Positions 7,790 through 17,724 are shown, counted from the stretch's first letter. The stretch: 64,000 nt of DNA from Paenibacillus sp. ACRRX (GCF_022346885.1 NZ_JAKRNK010000001.1:186001-250000), one strand, 5' to 3'. A program made the numbers and translations. The notes: a model not told the origin generated them from the sequence alone.

Positions 7790-9298
7790 TTAATCAAGTT
7801 TAGGATCGAGCGCGTCCCGCAGGCCGTCCCCAAGGAAGTTAAAGGATAAGACCAGCATAATGATGGCTAGACCCGGATAGATGGCCAGATAGGAGTGAGA
7901 TTCCAGATACGCACTGCCGATCTTCAGAATGTTGCCCCATTCCGGTATTTGCGGTTCGACGCCCAGTCCCAAATAGCTTAAGCTGCTAGTTGAAATAACG
8001 GCTGCACCGATTGTTAAAGTAGATTTGACAATCATGGGAGCCAGCGAATTAGGCACGATATGTTTAAAAATGATTGACATATTCCCAGACCCAAATGCAC
8101 GTGCAGCCTCTACAAACTCATACGTAGATACAAGCATGACATTAGCTCGCATCGTTCGTGCATAAGAGGGGATCGCTCCTATACTGAGTGCCAAAATCAG
8201 GTTTACGGTATTAGCCCCGAAGGCCGCGATGATAGCAATCGCGAGCAAAATGCCAGGAATAGCGTACAGAATGTCCAACATACGCATAATGACGTTGTCT
8301 GTTCGACGTCCGTAGTAACCAGCTATCGCGCCAAGTACACCGCCTATAACTACTGGGATCGCGGTGGACAGCATGCCAACAACCAAGGAAATGCGTGCAC
8401 CAAAGATGATGCGTGAAAACAAACATCTGCCGAAATTGTCTGTGCCAAACGGATAAGCTAAGCTGGGCTGCTGTAATATCGCCCCGTAGTTGTTATCAAT
8501 GGCAAGTGCATAATCAAATGTAAAATAACTGCAGATGGAGATGGAGAACAGAAACACGATAAAAAATAAGCCAATCATCGAGGTTGTGCTCCGTGTTAAT
8601 CTCTCCAGCACCGTTTCCCACTTGCTGGTGGACTGATAGCTCGCTTTACGAATCTTGGCGAGTAACGTAAGCCCTAGCAGCAGCGCAAACAAGTTGCCTG
8701 TAACAGAGGTTAGGATAAGCAGGTATGCTATAATCCGCAGGCGTGGATGAACACGCTCTCTGCTTACATACTTGGCGATGATTAAAAGAGTGATCAAGTA
8801 AAAGACAGTCAGGATCACGAGTACAAACATAGCGGGCAGAAATGTATCCGTCACATAAGGCTTAAATAAATTAAGGCCGGATACAGCAATAATAAATAGT
8901 TGTGTGAGCAGCATGTACACGGCTAATGTGTACTCCGCGCTTTTATTACGCTTAATGAGTCCAAAAGCTGCAGTCGCGATAAACACGTTGCCTGCTGCGA
9001 TGCTCAACAGTTGAATATAGCCAATTGCCCTGATCTTTCCCTGGATATGGCCAACGCGTACAAGGTCCCGCCGAATCAAGAGGGCAAGAGCCAGTTGGAT
9101 GACGGTAAACAGGGCATATACAACAAAACCGATAAATACGTAAGGTTTAATCACCTGCTCGGTAAGGCTGTAGCTGTTAAGCAGCAATAAGATCGTCAGC
9201 GCCAGGGATACAATCCAAGCCAGGTTCGCCTGGCCATATTCAGGAGATGTCTTTAATCGATATCTCAATTCTTGGGTATGAATAAGCTTCTTTGTCAT
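7790..9298 (-). CDS. DppC/OppC-type permease with a six-helix N-terminal extension
   Basis: A 502-residue permease. The C-terminal ~270 residues are a normal DppC-type subunit: PFGTDNFGRCLFSRIIFGAR, the ATPase-contacting EAA loop (EAARAFGSGNMS) and the end FLGDGLRDALDPK. The first ~235 residues are extra: about six hydrophobic helices arranged as two similar three-helix units (IRAIGYIQLLSIAAGNVF around residues 89-106 and LRIIAYLLILTSVTGNLF around 187-204). Standard DppC proteins are about 300 residues. The start lies 13 bases after the partner permease stop, so translation is probably coupled. The extension may be a scaffold or binding-protein docking unit; that is a guess. Confidence 0.88.
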   Translation of the reverse strand: MTKKLIHTQELRYRLKTSPEYGQANLAWIVSLALTILLLLNSYSLTEQVIKPYVFIGFVVYALFTVIQLALALLIRRDLVRVGHIQGKIRAIGYIQLLSIAAGNVFIATAAFGLIKRNKSAEYTLAVYMLLTQLFIIAVSGLNLFKPYVTDTFLPAMFVLVILTVFYLITLLIIAKYVSRERVHPRLRIIAYLLILTSVTGNLFALLLGLTLLAKIRKASYQSTSKWETVLERLTRSTTSMIGLFFIVFLFSISICSYFTFDYALAIDNNYGAILQQPSLAYPFGTDNFGRCLFSRIIFGARISLVVGMLSTAIPVVIGGVLGAIAGYYGRRTDNVIMRMLDILYAIPGILLAIAIIAAFGANTVNLILALSIGAIPSYARTMRANVMLVSTYEFVEAARAFGSGNMSIIFKHIVPNSLAPMIVKSTLTIGAAVISTSSLSYLGLGVEPQIPEWGNILKIGSAYLESHSYLAIYPGLAIIMLVLSFNFLGDGLRDALDPKLD

Positions 9299-9311
9299 GT
9301 CGACACCTGCT

Positions 9312-10754
9312 TTAGTATTGTTTCATCTTGGACCGGATACGAGGGTCGAAGAAGGCATAAAGAATGTCTATCACAACATTGATCAGCGATATCGTTATGG
9401 CAGTATAAATTACGCCTCCCATAATACTCGGAATATCGGGAATAAACTGCTTGTCCACAATATAACTGCCGATGCCGCTAATGTTAAACACCTTCTCTGT
9501 CACAGCAGATCCCCCCAGCATGCCTCCAAATTGAAGACCAATGACCGTAATGATAGGAATAAGGGCGTTGCCCACTGCATGTTTTCGCAAAATTTGGCGC
9601 TTGCTTAGCCCCTTTGCTTTGGCCGTAATGATGTAATCCTCATTGATGACTTCCAACGTAGAAGATCGTGTCATTCTGGCAACGGCTGCTGTTAATCCTG
9701 TACCCAGAACGATCGTCGGCATAATAATCGACAACCAGTTCTGCGGATTGTAAGTAGCGGGCAGCCAATGTAGTTTTATGGAAAAATTAAGTATAAAGAC
9801 AAGTCCTTGCCAAAAACTAGGTATCGATAACCCAAGAAGTGCGATAAACATAAAGGTATAATCATACACCGAGTTAGGTTTAACAGCCGATATGATGCCT
9901 ATTGGCAACGCGATGATGATTGCCATGATAAGTGATATCAGTGTTAACGTGAGAGTAACGGGAAATTTTCCTGCAATGGCCGTAGTCACTTCTTCATTGC
10001 CAGCAAATGACTTGCCGAGATCAAAAGTGGCAATACCCTTCAGCGTGTTCCCTAGCTGGACTAGATAGGGCTGATCTAGACCATATAGTTGGTTAAAGGA
10101 TTCAATTTGTTCCGCCGTCGCCGTTTCTCCCAAAATATTAGCTGCCGGATTCATTGGGGAAATATAAAGAATCGAGAACACAAGGAATGCCACGCCAAAA
10201 ATAACAAAAACACTCATCAACAGCCGTTCTACGATATATTTGAGATAAGGGCTGCCGAATATCAGAATCAATACGTACATTAATGCTCCAGGAACAAGCG
10301 ATATCGCAACAAACAGCGGGCTTTCGAGCAGCTGTTGAAAGGCCGCTGCATAAGTAAGCCTTTGTTGGCTGTGCTGCCGCAATCGTGCCATTGTTTGCTC
10401 GTGTGCTTCGGCTTGAAACTGCGACGCTGCAATAGCTGCAACCTGCCGCTCAAGCGTCTGCGGCTCGATCTGCTCCTGAAAGAACTGGTGCTTGCGAATT
10501 TGCTGGTCGCGAATATCTTCTATAAGGCTGTCGTGATAACCTGACGCAAGCAACTCTTGTTTGGTGTCTTCCAAAGCAAGAAGATAGGGATCGCTTTTGC
10601 GTTCACGCCAGTAATAAAAATATACGAATATATGAACAGGTGCTCCTAGCAGCAGGACAAGCACTCTGTATGTCGGATTCAGCATCATTTTGCCATAAGC
10701 AGCGGCAATTCTTTGGAGCAGGCCCCAACGGGGTGATGAAGCGGATGCTTCCAT
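9312..10754 (-). CDS. DppB/OppB-type permease with N-terminal extension
   Basis: A 480-residue subunit, about 160 longer than usual. Residues ~175-480 are the DppB-type core (YISPMNPAANILGE, LYGLDQPY, FDLGKSF, an EAA-type loop in DYIITAKAKGLS, and the end FFDPRIRS). The extension has one helix near 29-50, a charged, glutamine-rich helical stretch near 55-140 and another hydrophobic helix near 145-170. It is the first gene of the minus-strand operon, divergent from the fused ATPase with 133 bases between the two starts. That intergenic stretch is AT-rich and must hold both promoters. The pair of permeases would form the inner-membrane channel. Confidence 0.87.
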   Translation of the reverse strand: MEASASSPRWGLLQRIAAAYGKMMLNPTYRVLVLLLGAPVHIFVYFYYWRERKSDPYLLALEDTKQELLASGYHDSLIEDIRDQQIRKHQFFQEQIEPQTLERQVAAIAASQFQAEAHEQTMARLRQHSQQRLTYAAAFQQLLESPLFVAISLVPGALMYVLILIFGSPYLKYIVERLLMSVFVIFGVAFLVFSILYISPMNPAANILGETATAEQIESFNQLYGLDQPYLVQLGNTLKGIATFDLGKSFAGNEEVTTAIAGKFPVTLTLTLISLIMAIIIALPIGIISAVKPNSVYDYTFMFIALLGLSIPSFWQGLVFILNFSIKLHWLPATYNPQNWLSIIMPTIVLGTGLTAAVARMTRSSTLEVINEDYIITAKAKGLSKRQILRKHAVGNALIPIITVIGLQFGGMLGGSAVTEKVFNISGIGSYIVDKQFIPDIPSIMGGVIYTAITISLINVVIDILYAFFDPRIRSKMKQY

Positions 10755-10887
10755 GATCGTTCCCCCTCTCTCTATTAATTAATTTGCATAATTCCGATCG
10801 ATATAGTAGATTTTATTTTAGAGTTAGTAAAAAGTCAATGCTTATTCATACGATGGTTTATTAATATATGCAGGCGGGTGATCTTCA

Positions 10888-12642
10888 GTGGTAAAGACAG
10901 AAACGGTGGATACGATATTAGAAGTTAACAATTTGAGCGTCTCCTTTCAGACTCGTGATCGGGAAGTTCAAGCGGTAAAAGGGGTCAGCTTTGAATTAAG
11001 AAGAGGGGAAACGTTAGGTATTGTAGGAGAATCCGGGAGTGGTAAAAGTGTAACTGCGCGTACAATTATGAGATTGCTGCCTTCACCACCTTCCTATGTG
11101 AAGTCCGGTGAGATTACATTTCTCGGACAGAATCTCGCATATATGACAGATAAGCAAATGGAGGCAATTCGGGGTAGGGACATCGGAATGATCTTTCAAG
11201 ATCCGATGACCTCTTTGAACCCGACGATGAAGATCGGTCGTCAAATCGCAGAAAGTCTGATCAAGCATCAGAAGTTATCCAAGAAAGAAGCACGCCAACA
11301 GGCAGTAGAGATGCTTAAGCTGGTTGGCATATCGAATAGCGAGGCACGATATGATCAATATCCGCATGAGTTCTCAGGCGGTATGAGACAACGGGTAATG
11401 ATAGCGATCGCGCTAGCATGCCGTCCGTCACTATTGATCGCCGATGAGCCAACAACTGCGCTTGATGTGACGATACAGGCACAGATTCTGAATCAAATGA
11501 AGCTGATTCAGCAGCAAATCGGTACTTCTATTATTCTAATTACACATGATCTGGGTGTTGTGGCAGGGATGTGTGATCGCGTAGCAGTTATGAAAGACGG
11601 TGTGATCGTAGAGACAGGCACGACGGAGGAAATTTTCTCGAATCCGCAGCATCCGTATACATTAAAGCTGTTAAATGCACTGCCGCGCCTGCATGAGCAG
11701 AAGAAAGCGAAGCCTGCGCCTCTTATCACCCGCTCTGCAGCTGATGATCGACCGCTGTTGGAAGTCAGATCGCTTAAGCGACACTTCGATATGGGAAAAG
11801 GAAACGTGCTGAAAGCGGTCAATAATATTAGCTTTCATATTCATGCTGGGGAGACGTTGGGTATCGTTGGGGAGTCTGGGAGCGGAAAGTCCACGACAGG
11901 CCGTACCATTCTGCGCCTGCATGAACCAACAGGAGGAGATGTGCTTTACAAGGGAATCTCGATTAATCGGTTGACCTTATCCGAGATGAAGGTGATGCGT
12001 CGGAATATGCAGATGATCTTCCAGGATCCGTATGCTTCGCTTAACCCTCGATTCAGAGTGCTGGATATTATCGGTGAAGCACTGGATGTCCACAAGCTTG
12101 TGGCAACTCCGCAGGAACGTCAGAAGCGTGTGGAGGAGCTGCTTGACATGGTCGGATTAGATTCTGCTATGGCAATGCGTTACCCGCATGAATTTTCCGG
12201 GGGACAGCGGCAGCGGATCGGGATAGCTCGCGCACTTGCTGTGGAGCCGGAGTTTATCGTGTGCGACGAGCCTTTGTCGGCGCTGGACGTGTCGATACAG
12301 GCACAGATCGTTAAGCTGCTAGAAGAGCTGCAGCACCGTCTGGGGCTGACTTATATGTTTATTGCACACGACTTGTCGATGGTGAAGCATATTAGTGATC
12401 GTGTTGCGGTGATGTATCGCGGCAAAATTGTGGAGCTTGCAGAAAGTGAGGAACTGTACAGCAATCCTCAACACGAATACACCAAATCGCTGCTTGCGGC
12501 GATACCGATTCCAGACCCTAAGATTGAAGCTAAGAAAAAGCTCAAGCTGACGGAAGAATCGGCGGGAGAAGACAAGTACAATGTGGACAACTCCGAACTT
12601 GTTGAGGTTACTCAAGGGCATTGGGTTGCAATGTCATCTTGA
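10888..12642 (+). CDS. Fused DppD-DppF type double ATPase of the peptide importer
   Basis: A 584-residue protein with two complete ABC ATPases. Half one (~10-285) has Walker A GESGSGKS (47-54), signature FSGGMRQRV and Walker [13 protein letters not shown]. Half two (~293-560) has a second GESGSGKS, signature [12 protein letters not shown] and [12 protein letters not shown]. Each half ends in the oligopeptide-type C-terminal motif ([22 protein letters not shown]). It powers import with the divergent permeases and binding protein. It starts at GTG 10888 after AGGCGGG. Fusion of the two ATPases is unusual for the classic dpp/opp layout but known in some relatives. Confidence 0.92.
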   Translation: MVKTETVDTILEVNNLSVSFQTRDREVQAVKGVSFELRRGETLGIVGESGSGKSVTARTIMRLLPSPPSYVKSGEITFLGQNLAYMTDKQMEAIRGRDIGMIFQDPMTSLNPTMKIGRQIAESLIKHQKLSKKEARQQAVEMLKLVGISNSEARYDQYPHEFSGGMRQRVMIAIALACRPSLLIADEPTTALDVTIQAQILNQMKLIQQQIGTSIILITHDLGVVAGMCDRVAVMKDGVIVETGTTEEIFSNPQHPYTLKLLNALPRLHEQKKAKPAPLITRSAADDRPLLEVRSLKRHFDMGKGNVLKAVNNISFHIHAGETLGIVGESGSGKSTTGRTILRLHEPTGGDVLYKGISINRLTLSEMKVMRRNMQMIFQDPYASLNPRFRVLDIIGEALDVHKLVATPQERQKRVEELLDMVGLDSAMAMRYPHEFSGGQRQRIGIARALAVEPEFIVCDEPLSALDVSIQAQIVKLLEELQHRLGLTYMFIAHDLSMVKHISDRVAVMYRGKIVELAESEELYSNPQHEYTKSLLAAIPIPDPKIEAKKKLKLTEESAGEDKYNVDNSELVEVTQGHWVAMSS

Positions 12643-12663
12643 CTGCAGCAATAATCGTACAAA

Positions 12664-12713
12664 AAATGCCGGATCTGGCAGTTGGACGTATCCAACCCTC
12701 TGATCCGGCATTT
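12664..12713. terminator. Bidirectional terminator
   Basis: AAATGCCGGATC (12664-12675) pairs perfectly with GATCCGGCATTT (12702-12713), with inner arms GTTGGA and TCCAAC. It sits between the convergent ATPase and membrane-protein genes. Confidence 0.85.
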
Positions 12714-12732
12714 CATATGTTCACTCAATCGT

Positions 12733-13650
12733 TTACTTGTGACCCTCTGCAATCGCTTTGTAAGCGGCCAGATCGGTATATACTTCAACTTTCAGCGGGT
12801 TCCGTTTATGTTTCGTTATTTTGTAAATATGGTATACAAAGACTGCAATATTAGCAGCTAAGGAGATCGCGCTTACGACCCAAAGGGCCGTTTCGCTGTG
12901 CGAAGATTGCACGGCGAACTTCGACTCACCAACAAACATTGGGAAGGACATTGTAAACATCATCCAAATGGCCAATGTATGCGCCCGATGTTGTAACCAT
13001 GCGCCTTTTTTCATAAAGAAAGCAGGAATCGTACATGAGATCAGCAAGGCTGCGCCTGCATAGAAGGAGTGATCGGACACACAGTTATACACGTAGGCAA
13101 AGTTCCAGAGATCATAAGCAATAATCCAGAACCAGAGCTGATCTGGCCACAGCATATCTTTATGCTTGTCTTTACTGATGACGATTCCCATCCAGCCTGA
13201 GATTGTAATGATGTTCAGAATGCCCGCAATACCGTTCATGATATTCCAAGGTCCACCAATCATCATTACCCCATCAATCATGCCGTTCAGACCAGACACT
13301 TGGAAGTCACGAATGACGGCTTCCATAATGTTGATGGCAAGAATGGCAGGCGGGAACATTAACAAATATTTATTGTCGCTCCAGCCTTTCACGTAACGTA
13401 GAGCCATAAAGCCAAGACATCCAGCTAACGCAGAGTATACTTTTACCCAATGGAACCATGTCCCTGTACTGGAGCCTTCGCCAGCAGTTGTTGGCCATAC
13501 TGCGACGGTAAGCACAATTGGCAGGAACAAGAACAAGGTTAAGGCAATCCACTTGTTTAAGCGAGCCAGCTCATTAACAAAAATCAAGCCGCCTAATACG
13601 ACAAGCCACATAAGTGCGGAGTACCATGGTATGGATTCAAATAAAAACAT
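12733..13650 (-). CDS. Polytopic membrane protein, probable DUF5692 family
   Basis: A 305-residue integral membrane protein with about nine hydrophobic helices and conserved-looking polar residues inside them (FVNELARLNKW, WPDQLWFWIIAYDLWNFAYV, SMPFP-like FPMFVG). I recognise it as probably DUF5692; no function is known to me. It is monocistronic on the minus strand and shares a terminator with the fused ATPase. No catalytic motif is evident. Confidence 0.6.
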   Translation of the reverse strand: MFLFESIPWYSALMWLVVLGGLIFVNELARLNKWIALTLFLFLPIVLTVAVWPTTAGEGSSTGTWFHWVKVYSALAGCLGFMALRYVKGWSDNKYLLMFPPAILAINIMEAVIRDFQVSGLNGMIDGVMMIGGPWNIMNGIAGILNIITISGWMGIVISKDKHKDMLWPDQLWFWIIAYDLWNFAYVYNCVSDHSFYAGAALLISCTIPAFFMKKGAWLQHRAHTLAIWMMFTMSFPMFVGESKFAVQSSHSETALWVVSAISLAANIAVFVYHIYKITKHKRNPLKVEVYTDLAAYKAIAEGHK

Positions 13651-14130
13651 ATGTAACCCTCCCCTAGAATGTTATTATGTATCGTTCTATACCTTGAATA
13701 TATACAAGCGTTTTAGATCCAGCAAATCCGGAATGAGCTTGATACATCAACGTTTTAAGAGTCTTATTTAAAGATGGGTTTACACTTAATATTTATGCAT
13801 AATGAGTAAAGGAACAGCTCTCGGAAACATGCTTCAACTGAAGAGTATAAGAGTTATCGATAACCAAACTCGCGAGACACACTGACTTATCAGGTGATTC
13901 CACGCCCAGAGTAGGAAAGACAGCGAGTGGAGTGTCAACACAACTTGAAAGTAAAAAAAGGTCCAATCCATGCCTAAAAGCTTGCTATAGTAAGGAAAAT
14001 AAACGATATTTTGCAGTTCTAGTCTCAAGTGGATTTTCCTGTAACAATAGCTGAACATGGAAGAACGGCAAGTATGGTTGACCAATCACCCACGGGTGCA
14101 ATCGAACAACTTGAAGTCGATGTTGTATAC
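13651..14130. other. Long intergenic region without a supported gene
   Basis: This stretch should hold the promoter of the membrane-protein gene. On the minus strand an 83-codon frame (13834-14085) exists without a ribosome-binding site and with improbable composition, so I do not call it. The block 13900-14080 has more base structure than random spacer but matches nothing I can name. Confidence 0.4.
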
Positions 14131-14190
14131 AACACAAAAGCACAGCAAGCGAAACGATTATTCCTCGTTCGGTTGTTGTGCTTTTGTGTT
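14131..14190. terminator. Terminator downstream of the flavoprotein gene
   Basis: AACACAAAAGCACA (14131-14144) pairs perfectly with TGTGCTTTTGTGTT (14177-14190), 12 bases beyond the flavoprotein stop. On the minus strand the stem is followed by a short T-containing tract. It is strong enough to act on both strands. Confidence 0.75.
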
Positions 14191-14201
14191 AAATGTTAAA
14201 G

Positions 14202-15461
14202 TTAGAAAAAACGATTAACGAGATATTTTGCATAGATGATACAGTTTTCGAGCGTAGGAAAATTCATAATCTCCCCTGCATAGTATATATGCTGCTTACC
14301 TTGCAATCGGTCCAGCTGATCATAGAATCCTGCACGCAATGCTGCTGAATTGACATGCGGGAAGTGCTCCCACTGCTTGATCATGTAAAGTCGTATATGG
14401 GTTCCGCCTAACTTTCGGAGTTCCTCCTCGACAGTCTCACGCATTTGTTGATCGCTCATGTCTTCATTTTCCATCACATATACTGTAATCAGATCTGTAT
14501 TTTCTTCATCCGTCCATCGATAATACCATGCCATCATATGGCCCTTGCGGTCGGACGACATATTGTCCGGTATATAACCAGATAACTCTGGTATACCTTC
14601 AACTCTGTAGGCATACACCCGGAAACGTTCATATGTAACCAGTTCCATCAGCTGCTGTTCTGCAGGGGACAAAGACAGCAAATGACGGGCATGGTGCAGA
14701 GAAGAGGTGTAAATAACGTGATCAAAGTAAAACGTTCCTTGATTGGTTTCCACTCGAACCCGTCCATCTGAACCTAATTCCATATACTGTACGGAACAGG
14801 TGAGGCGCAAGTCGTCAATTCGATCTGCCATACGCTTGATCAGTGCATTTGCACCTTGCGGCCATGTGATCATATGCGTAATCTCGATAAAGGATAATAG
14901 ATTATCAAAGTTTAAAAATTTCAAAACATAAGCAGCGGGAACTTCGTCGACGCTTCCAAAACCAAATGTACTAAAGTAGTGCATATAAACTTGTTGAATG
15001 ACAGTAAGGTCGTGTACTTCACACCAGGAAGCAAAAGGCTGGCACAATTCTTCTGGCAGCCGAAGAAAGCCGGGCTCTTTCAAGCAGTCGTATTGACTAA
15101 GCAGATTCGGAAGCCGTTTGAACTGTTCAGTAAAAGCTTCAATCTGGTCCAACGGAATTTGAGATGTCTTACTGCCATGCTTGTTAAAAAATCCACGCTC
15201 CAGCAGGGGGCCTTTGTCTGTTAGTCCATACTCTGCCATTAGTTCCTGTGTATGCTTGTAGGAAGGCAGGCCGATAAGTGTTCCCATTTCATACGTTTTT
15301 GATTTATACTCAATAGAGTGACATTTACCGCCTACACGATCTTCCTGTTCTAGAATCGTAATGCGGGTGTAGCCTTTCTGGGCTAATTCATGGGCGATAG
15401 TCATACCAGAGATGCCCGCTCCGATAATCGCAATTTCTTGATCGTAGGTCGCACGTGCCAT
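14202..15461 (-). CDS. FAD-dependent amine-oxidase-like oxidoreductase
   Basis: A 419-residue protein with an N-terminal dinucleotide-binding fold: IIGAGISGMTIAHELA, then the acidic end of strand 2 in ILEQEDRVGGKCHS, the arrangement seen in flavin amine oxidases, phytoene desaturase-like and protoporphyrinogen oxidase-like enzymes. The C-terminal FAD-contacting segment is IYYAGEIMNFPTLENC. Substrate cannot be told. No signal peptide. Its ATG lies 6 bases after the stop of the inactive transposase-like gene, and its AAGGAG ribosome-binding site is inside that gene, so translation is coupled. A role with that protein is inferred only from position. Confidence 0.8.
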   Translation of the reverse strand: MARATYDQEIAIIGAGISGMTIAHELAQKGYTRITILEQEDRVGGKCHSIEYKSKTYEMGTLIGLPSYKHTQELMAEYGLTDKGPLLERGFFNKHGSKTSQIPLDQIEAFTEQFKRLPNLLSQYDCLKEPGFLRLPEELCQPFASWCEVHDLTVIQQVYMHYFSTFGFGSVDEVPAAYVLKFLNFDNLLSFIEITHMITWPQGANALIKRMADRIDDLRLTCSVQYMELGSDGRVRVETNQGTFYFDHVIYTSSLHHARHLLSLSPAEQQLMELVTYERFRVYAYRVEGIPELSGYIPDNMSSDRKGHMMAWYYRWTDEENTDLITVYVMENEDMSDQQMRETVEEELRKLGGTHIRLYMIKQWEHFPHVNSAALRAGFYDQLDRLQGKQHIYYAGEIMNFPTLENCIIYAKYLVNRFF

Positions 15462-15467
15462 TACTTG

Positions 15468-16505
15468 TTATCTCCTTGTAAACAGCCATAGAGGAAACAG
15501 TTCTTTCTGGTTGTTATACTCCAGTACTACATCCGAGGGTATTTTTCCCTGATTTGGCCCATCTGTAATTGGTCTGCTAAAGTTGTACTTATTCATATAC
15601 TCCGCTAGCCGTTTCTCCAGTACTTCGAAGGAATCAATTTTATCATCTATCCAGGTATGTTCATAGAATTCTTGTGTCAAAACGGTCAGAAATTGATCTA
15701 ATGGCAGGAACACTTCTTTGTTGCCAGCTGTTACTGTGATTTGCTGAATGTTATACTTATGGAGAAGCTCTGTATATTTGTGGGTTCCCATCTCCCAGTT
15801 GGTTGTGAATTCTAGACTCTTATTGGTTACTAAGTGTTCAATTCTAAAATGAAAGGTTTTGATCAACGGAATAACTTTAAATTGCATAAAATCGATAATA
15901 TGAATGGTGTCCTTACGATTATACAGCTTGACTAGCACTAATCGAGAGTAGACATCATAGATCACATATTGGTATACTCTTCCTATCTTAGGGAATTCGC
16001 CCATGTACGTGATACTTTGAAGACACATATATCCTGGATGCGCATGGGATGCTTGTGTCATCTTAAAGTCCAATGTCTGCGGCTTATACTGACGACGCTT
16101 GGGAGCTGAGGCTCCATTACTTCGTTTTATTTGTCTAACTTCTTCGGCGTAAGCTTCTCGTTCTTTCCTCTTGCTTAACCTGTTGCGTCGCAGCACATTG
16201 TATATACCTGATTCTCCAACATTTATTCCCTCATCCTGCAATTCATAACTTATCCGTTTAGGTCCATCTTCAGGGAACTTTGCAGCATGCTGCAAGATAC
16301 GCTTCTCCGTACTCTTATCCACCTGATTCGGCATATTCGGGCTTCTTCTTGTCTTCTCAGCAAGTCCCTCCATCCCGTGCGCTATATAAGCGTTATACCA
16401 TTGATAATAAATGGTGCGGGAAATACCAAACTCCTTGCAGGTTTTTGCTACGTTATTACTTGTAATGCCATGCATGATGATTTGATATTTGTGCTTTTCA
16501 TTCAT
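15468..16505 (-). CDS. IS481-family transposase homologue with lost DDE residues, likely domesticated
   Basis: A 345-residue protein with an N-terminal HTH (NNVAKTCKEFGISRTIYYQW), a second helical DNA-binding segment and an integrase-like fold. Alignment by eye to IS481 transposases shows the three catalytic positions changed: the first Asp is Ser164 (LQSITYMGE), TDNG is TNKS with Asn228, and the last Glu is Pro268 (VFLPLDQF). The rest of the fold is conserved and the frame is intact. No flanking inverted repeats were seen. The ATG at 16505 follows AAGGGG at 9 bases and is preferred over one at 16547. It probably retains DNA binding without transposition, perhaps as a regulator of the coupled flavoprotein gene; this is inference. 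Confidence 0.8.
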   Translation of the reverse strand: MNEKHKYQIIMHGITSNNVAKTCKEFGISRTIYYQWYNAYIAHGMEGLAEKTRRSPNMPNQVDKSTEKRILQHAAKFPEDGPKRISYELQDEGINVGESGIYNVLRRNRLSKRKEREAYAEEVRQIKRSNGASAPKRRQYKPQTLDFKMTQASHAHPGYMCLQSITYMGEFPKIGRVYQYVIYDVYSRLVLVKLYNRKDTIHIIDFMQFKVIPLIKTFHFRIEHLVTNKSLEFTTNWEMGTHKYTELLHKYNIQQITVTAGNKEVFLPLDQFLTVLTQEFYEHTWIDDKIDSFEVLEKRLAEYMNKYNFSRPITDGPNQGKIPSDVVLEYNNQKELFPLWLFTRR

Positions 16506-16772
16506 TTCTATTAACCCCTTATTAGGATCAGCAGCTTGTAATGCCATCGTCTCTATCTAATGATACTGTGTTCGGCGGTTAATTGGACAGGATATAATTG
16601 GCGCTCATGGAGAGGATTTGATCTTCCCTCTACTTGATCGTTCTTTCCTGTGTGACTTCCTGCATGTATTTGTACATTGTCATGTCGCTCATCAAGAAGT
16701 ATAAAGGAAGTAGAGAGTAAGTTTAGGTCCGGAGCATGTTTGAATATTCATTTTATGAGAAGGAGTCTTACG

Positions 16773-17642
16773 ATGGATAAACCACAAGCGATACTACGTG
16801 ACGATATTGAATTCCCTAGCAGTTCTTTCCCGCTGCTCACGACGTCCACAGAAGGGGTAAGTCCAGGCTTTCAGCGCTTGCATTGGCATCATGCATTAGA
16901 GCTTAACTATATTCGTGAGGGTACCGGGTTCTATGTAATCAATGGCCTCAAAATTCAATTTCAGGCAGGGGACCTTATCTTGATTAATTCAGATGATCTG
17001 CACCGTGCCTTTGAGATGGACAATCTCATCATGGATATTATCATGTTCGATCCTTCTATACTTGCGGTTGATCTTCGGTATGATCCGGAGTTGATGCGTC
17101 CTTTTCGAGAGATGGGCACTTCATTTGCGAATCTCATTGGTAAAGATCATCCTGCCGCTGAAGATTTACAAACGTTATTTATAAGGATGATGGATGAAGG
17201 CAGAAGAGAGGACATCTCTTATATCACCATGATCAGGAGCGACCTCACCCGGTTTTTAGCACTTGTGAACCGGCGCCTACAGCTGAAGGATCAGAAATAT
17301 TCACCTATGAAACATCGTGGCATGCATGTGCTGAAGGAAGTGATTCATATGATGGAAATAAATCTTACGTACAATTGGACTCTGCAAGAGTTGGCCGAAC
17401 AGGCACATCTCAGCCCGTCCCGATTTAGTGCGCTGTTCCAGCAGGTGGTCGGGACGTCACCTCTTAATTATCTGATACAATTACGACTAACACGTGCCGT
17501 CCATCTATTAGAGTCATCAGATGAGAAGATTATCGATATCGCAGAACAGTGTGGATTCCGTAATTTATCTAACTTTAATAGGCTGTTCAAACATCATATC
17601 GGCACGTCGCCAAGTGATGTGCGGAGTCAAATTACAATTTAA
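16773..17642 (+). CDS. AraC-family regulator with N-terminal cupin
   Basis: A 289-residue regulator. The first ~130 residues form a cupin-type ligand domain (LHWHHALELNYIREGTGFYV, then FQAGDLILINSDDLHR), and residues ~190-289 hold the two AraC helix-turn-helices (WTLQELAEQAHLSPSRFSAL and IIDIAEQCGFRNLSNFNRLF). Such proteins commonly sense sugars. It lies 151 bases upstream of the kinase-GH4 pair on the same strand and is divergent from the transposase-like gene. The ATG at 16773 follows AAGGAG with 7-8 bases; an earlier in-frame ATG at 16677 has no such site. Control of the kinase-GH4 genes is likely by position. Confidence 0.85.
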   Translation: MDKPQAILRDDIEFPSSSFPLLTTSTEGVSPGFQRLHWHHALELNYIREGTGFYVINGLKIQFQAGDLILINSDDLHRAFEMDNLIMDIIMFDPSILAVDLRYDPELMRPFREMGTSFANLIGKDHPAAEDLQTLFIRMMDEGRREDISYITMIRSDLTRFLALVNRRLQLKDQKYSPMKHRGMHVLKEVIHMMEINLTYNWTLQELAEQAHLSPSRFSALFQQVVGTSPLNYLIQLRLTRAVHLLESSDEKIIDIAEQCGFRNLSNFNRLFKHHIGTSPSDVRSQITI

Positions 17643-17724
17643 TTGAACAAAAGTCAGTAATATTGTATTAGTCCTTACTTGTTTAGTAGTAGTGGTAAGG
17701 TGTAAATGGGTGTATCTTTAAAGG

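Noticed and set aside
13834-14085. 83-codon minus-strand frame in the spacer before the flavoprotein
   Set aside because: No ribosome-binding site, composition unlike protein, and no recognisable motif.
15468-16505. Active IS481 insertion sequence
   Set aside because: Catalytic residues are replaced and no terminal inverted repeats or target duplication were found by eye.
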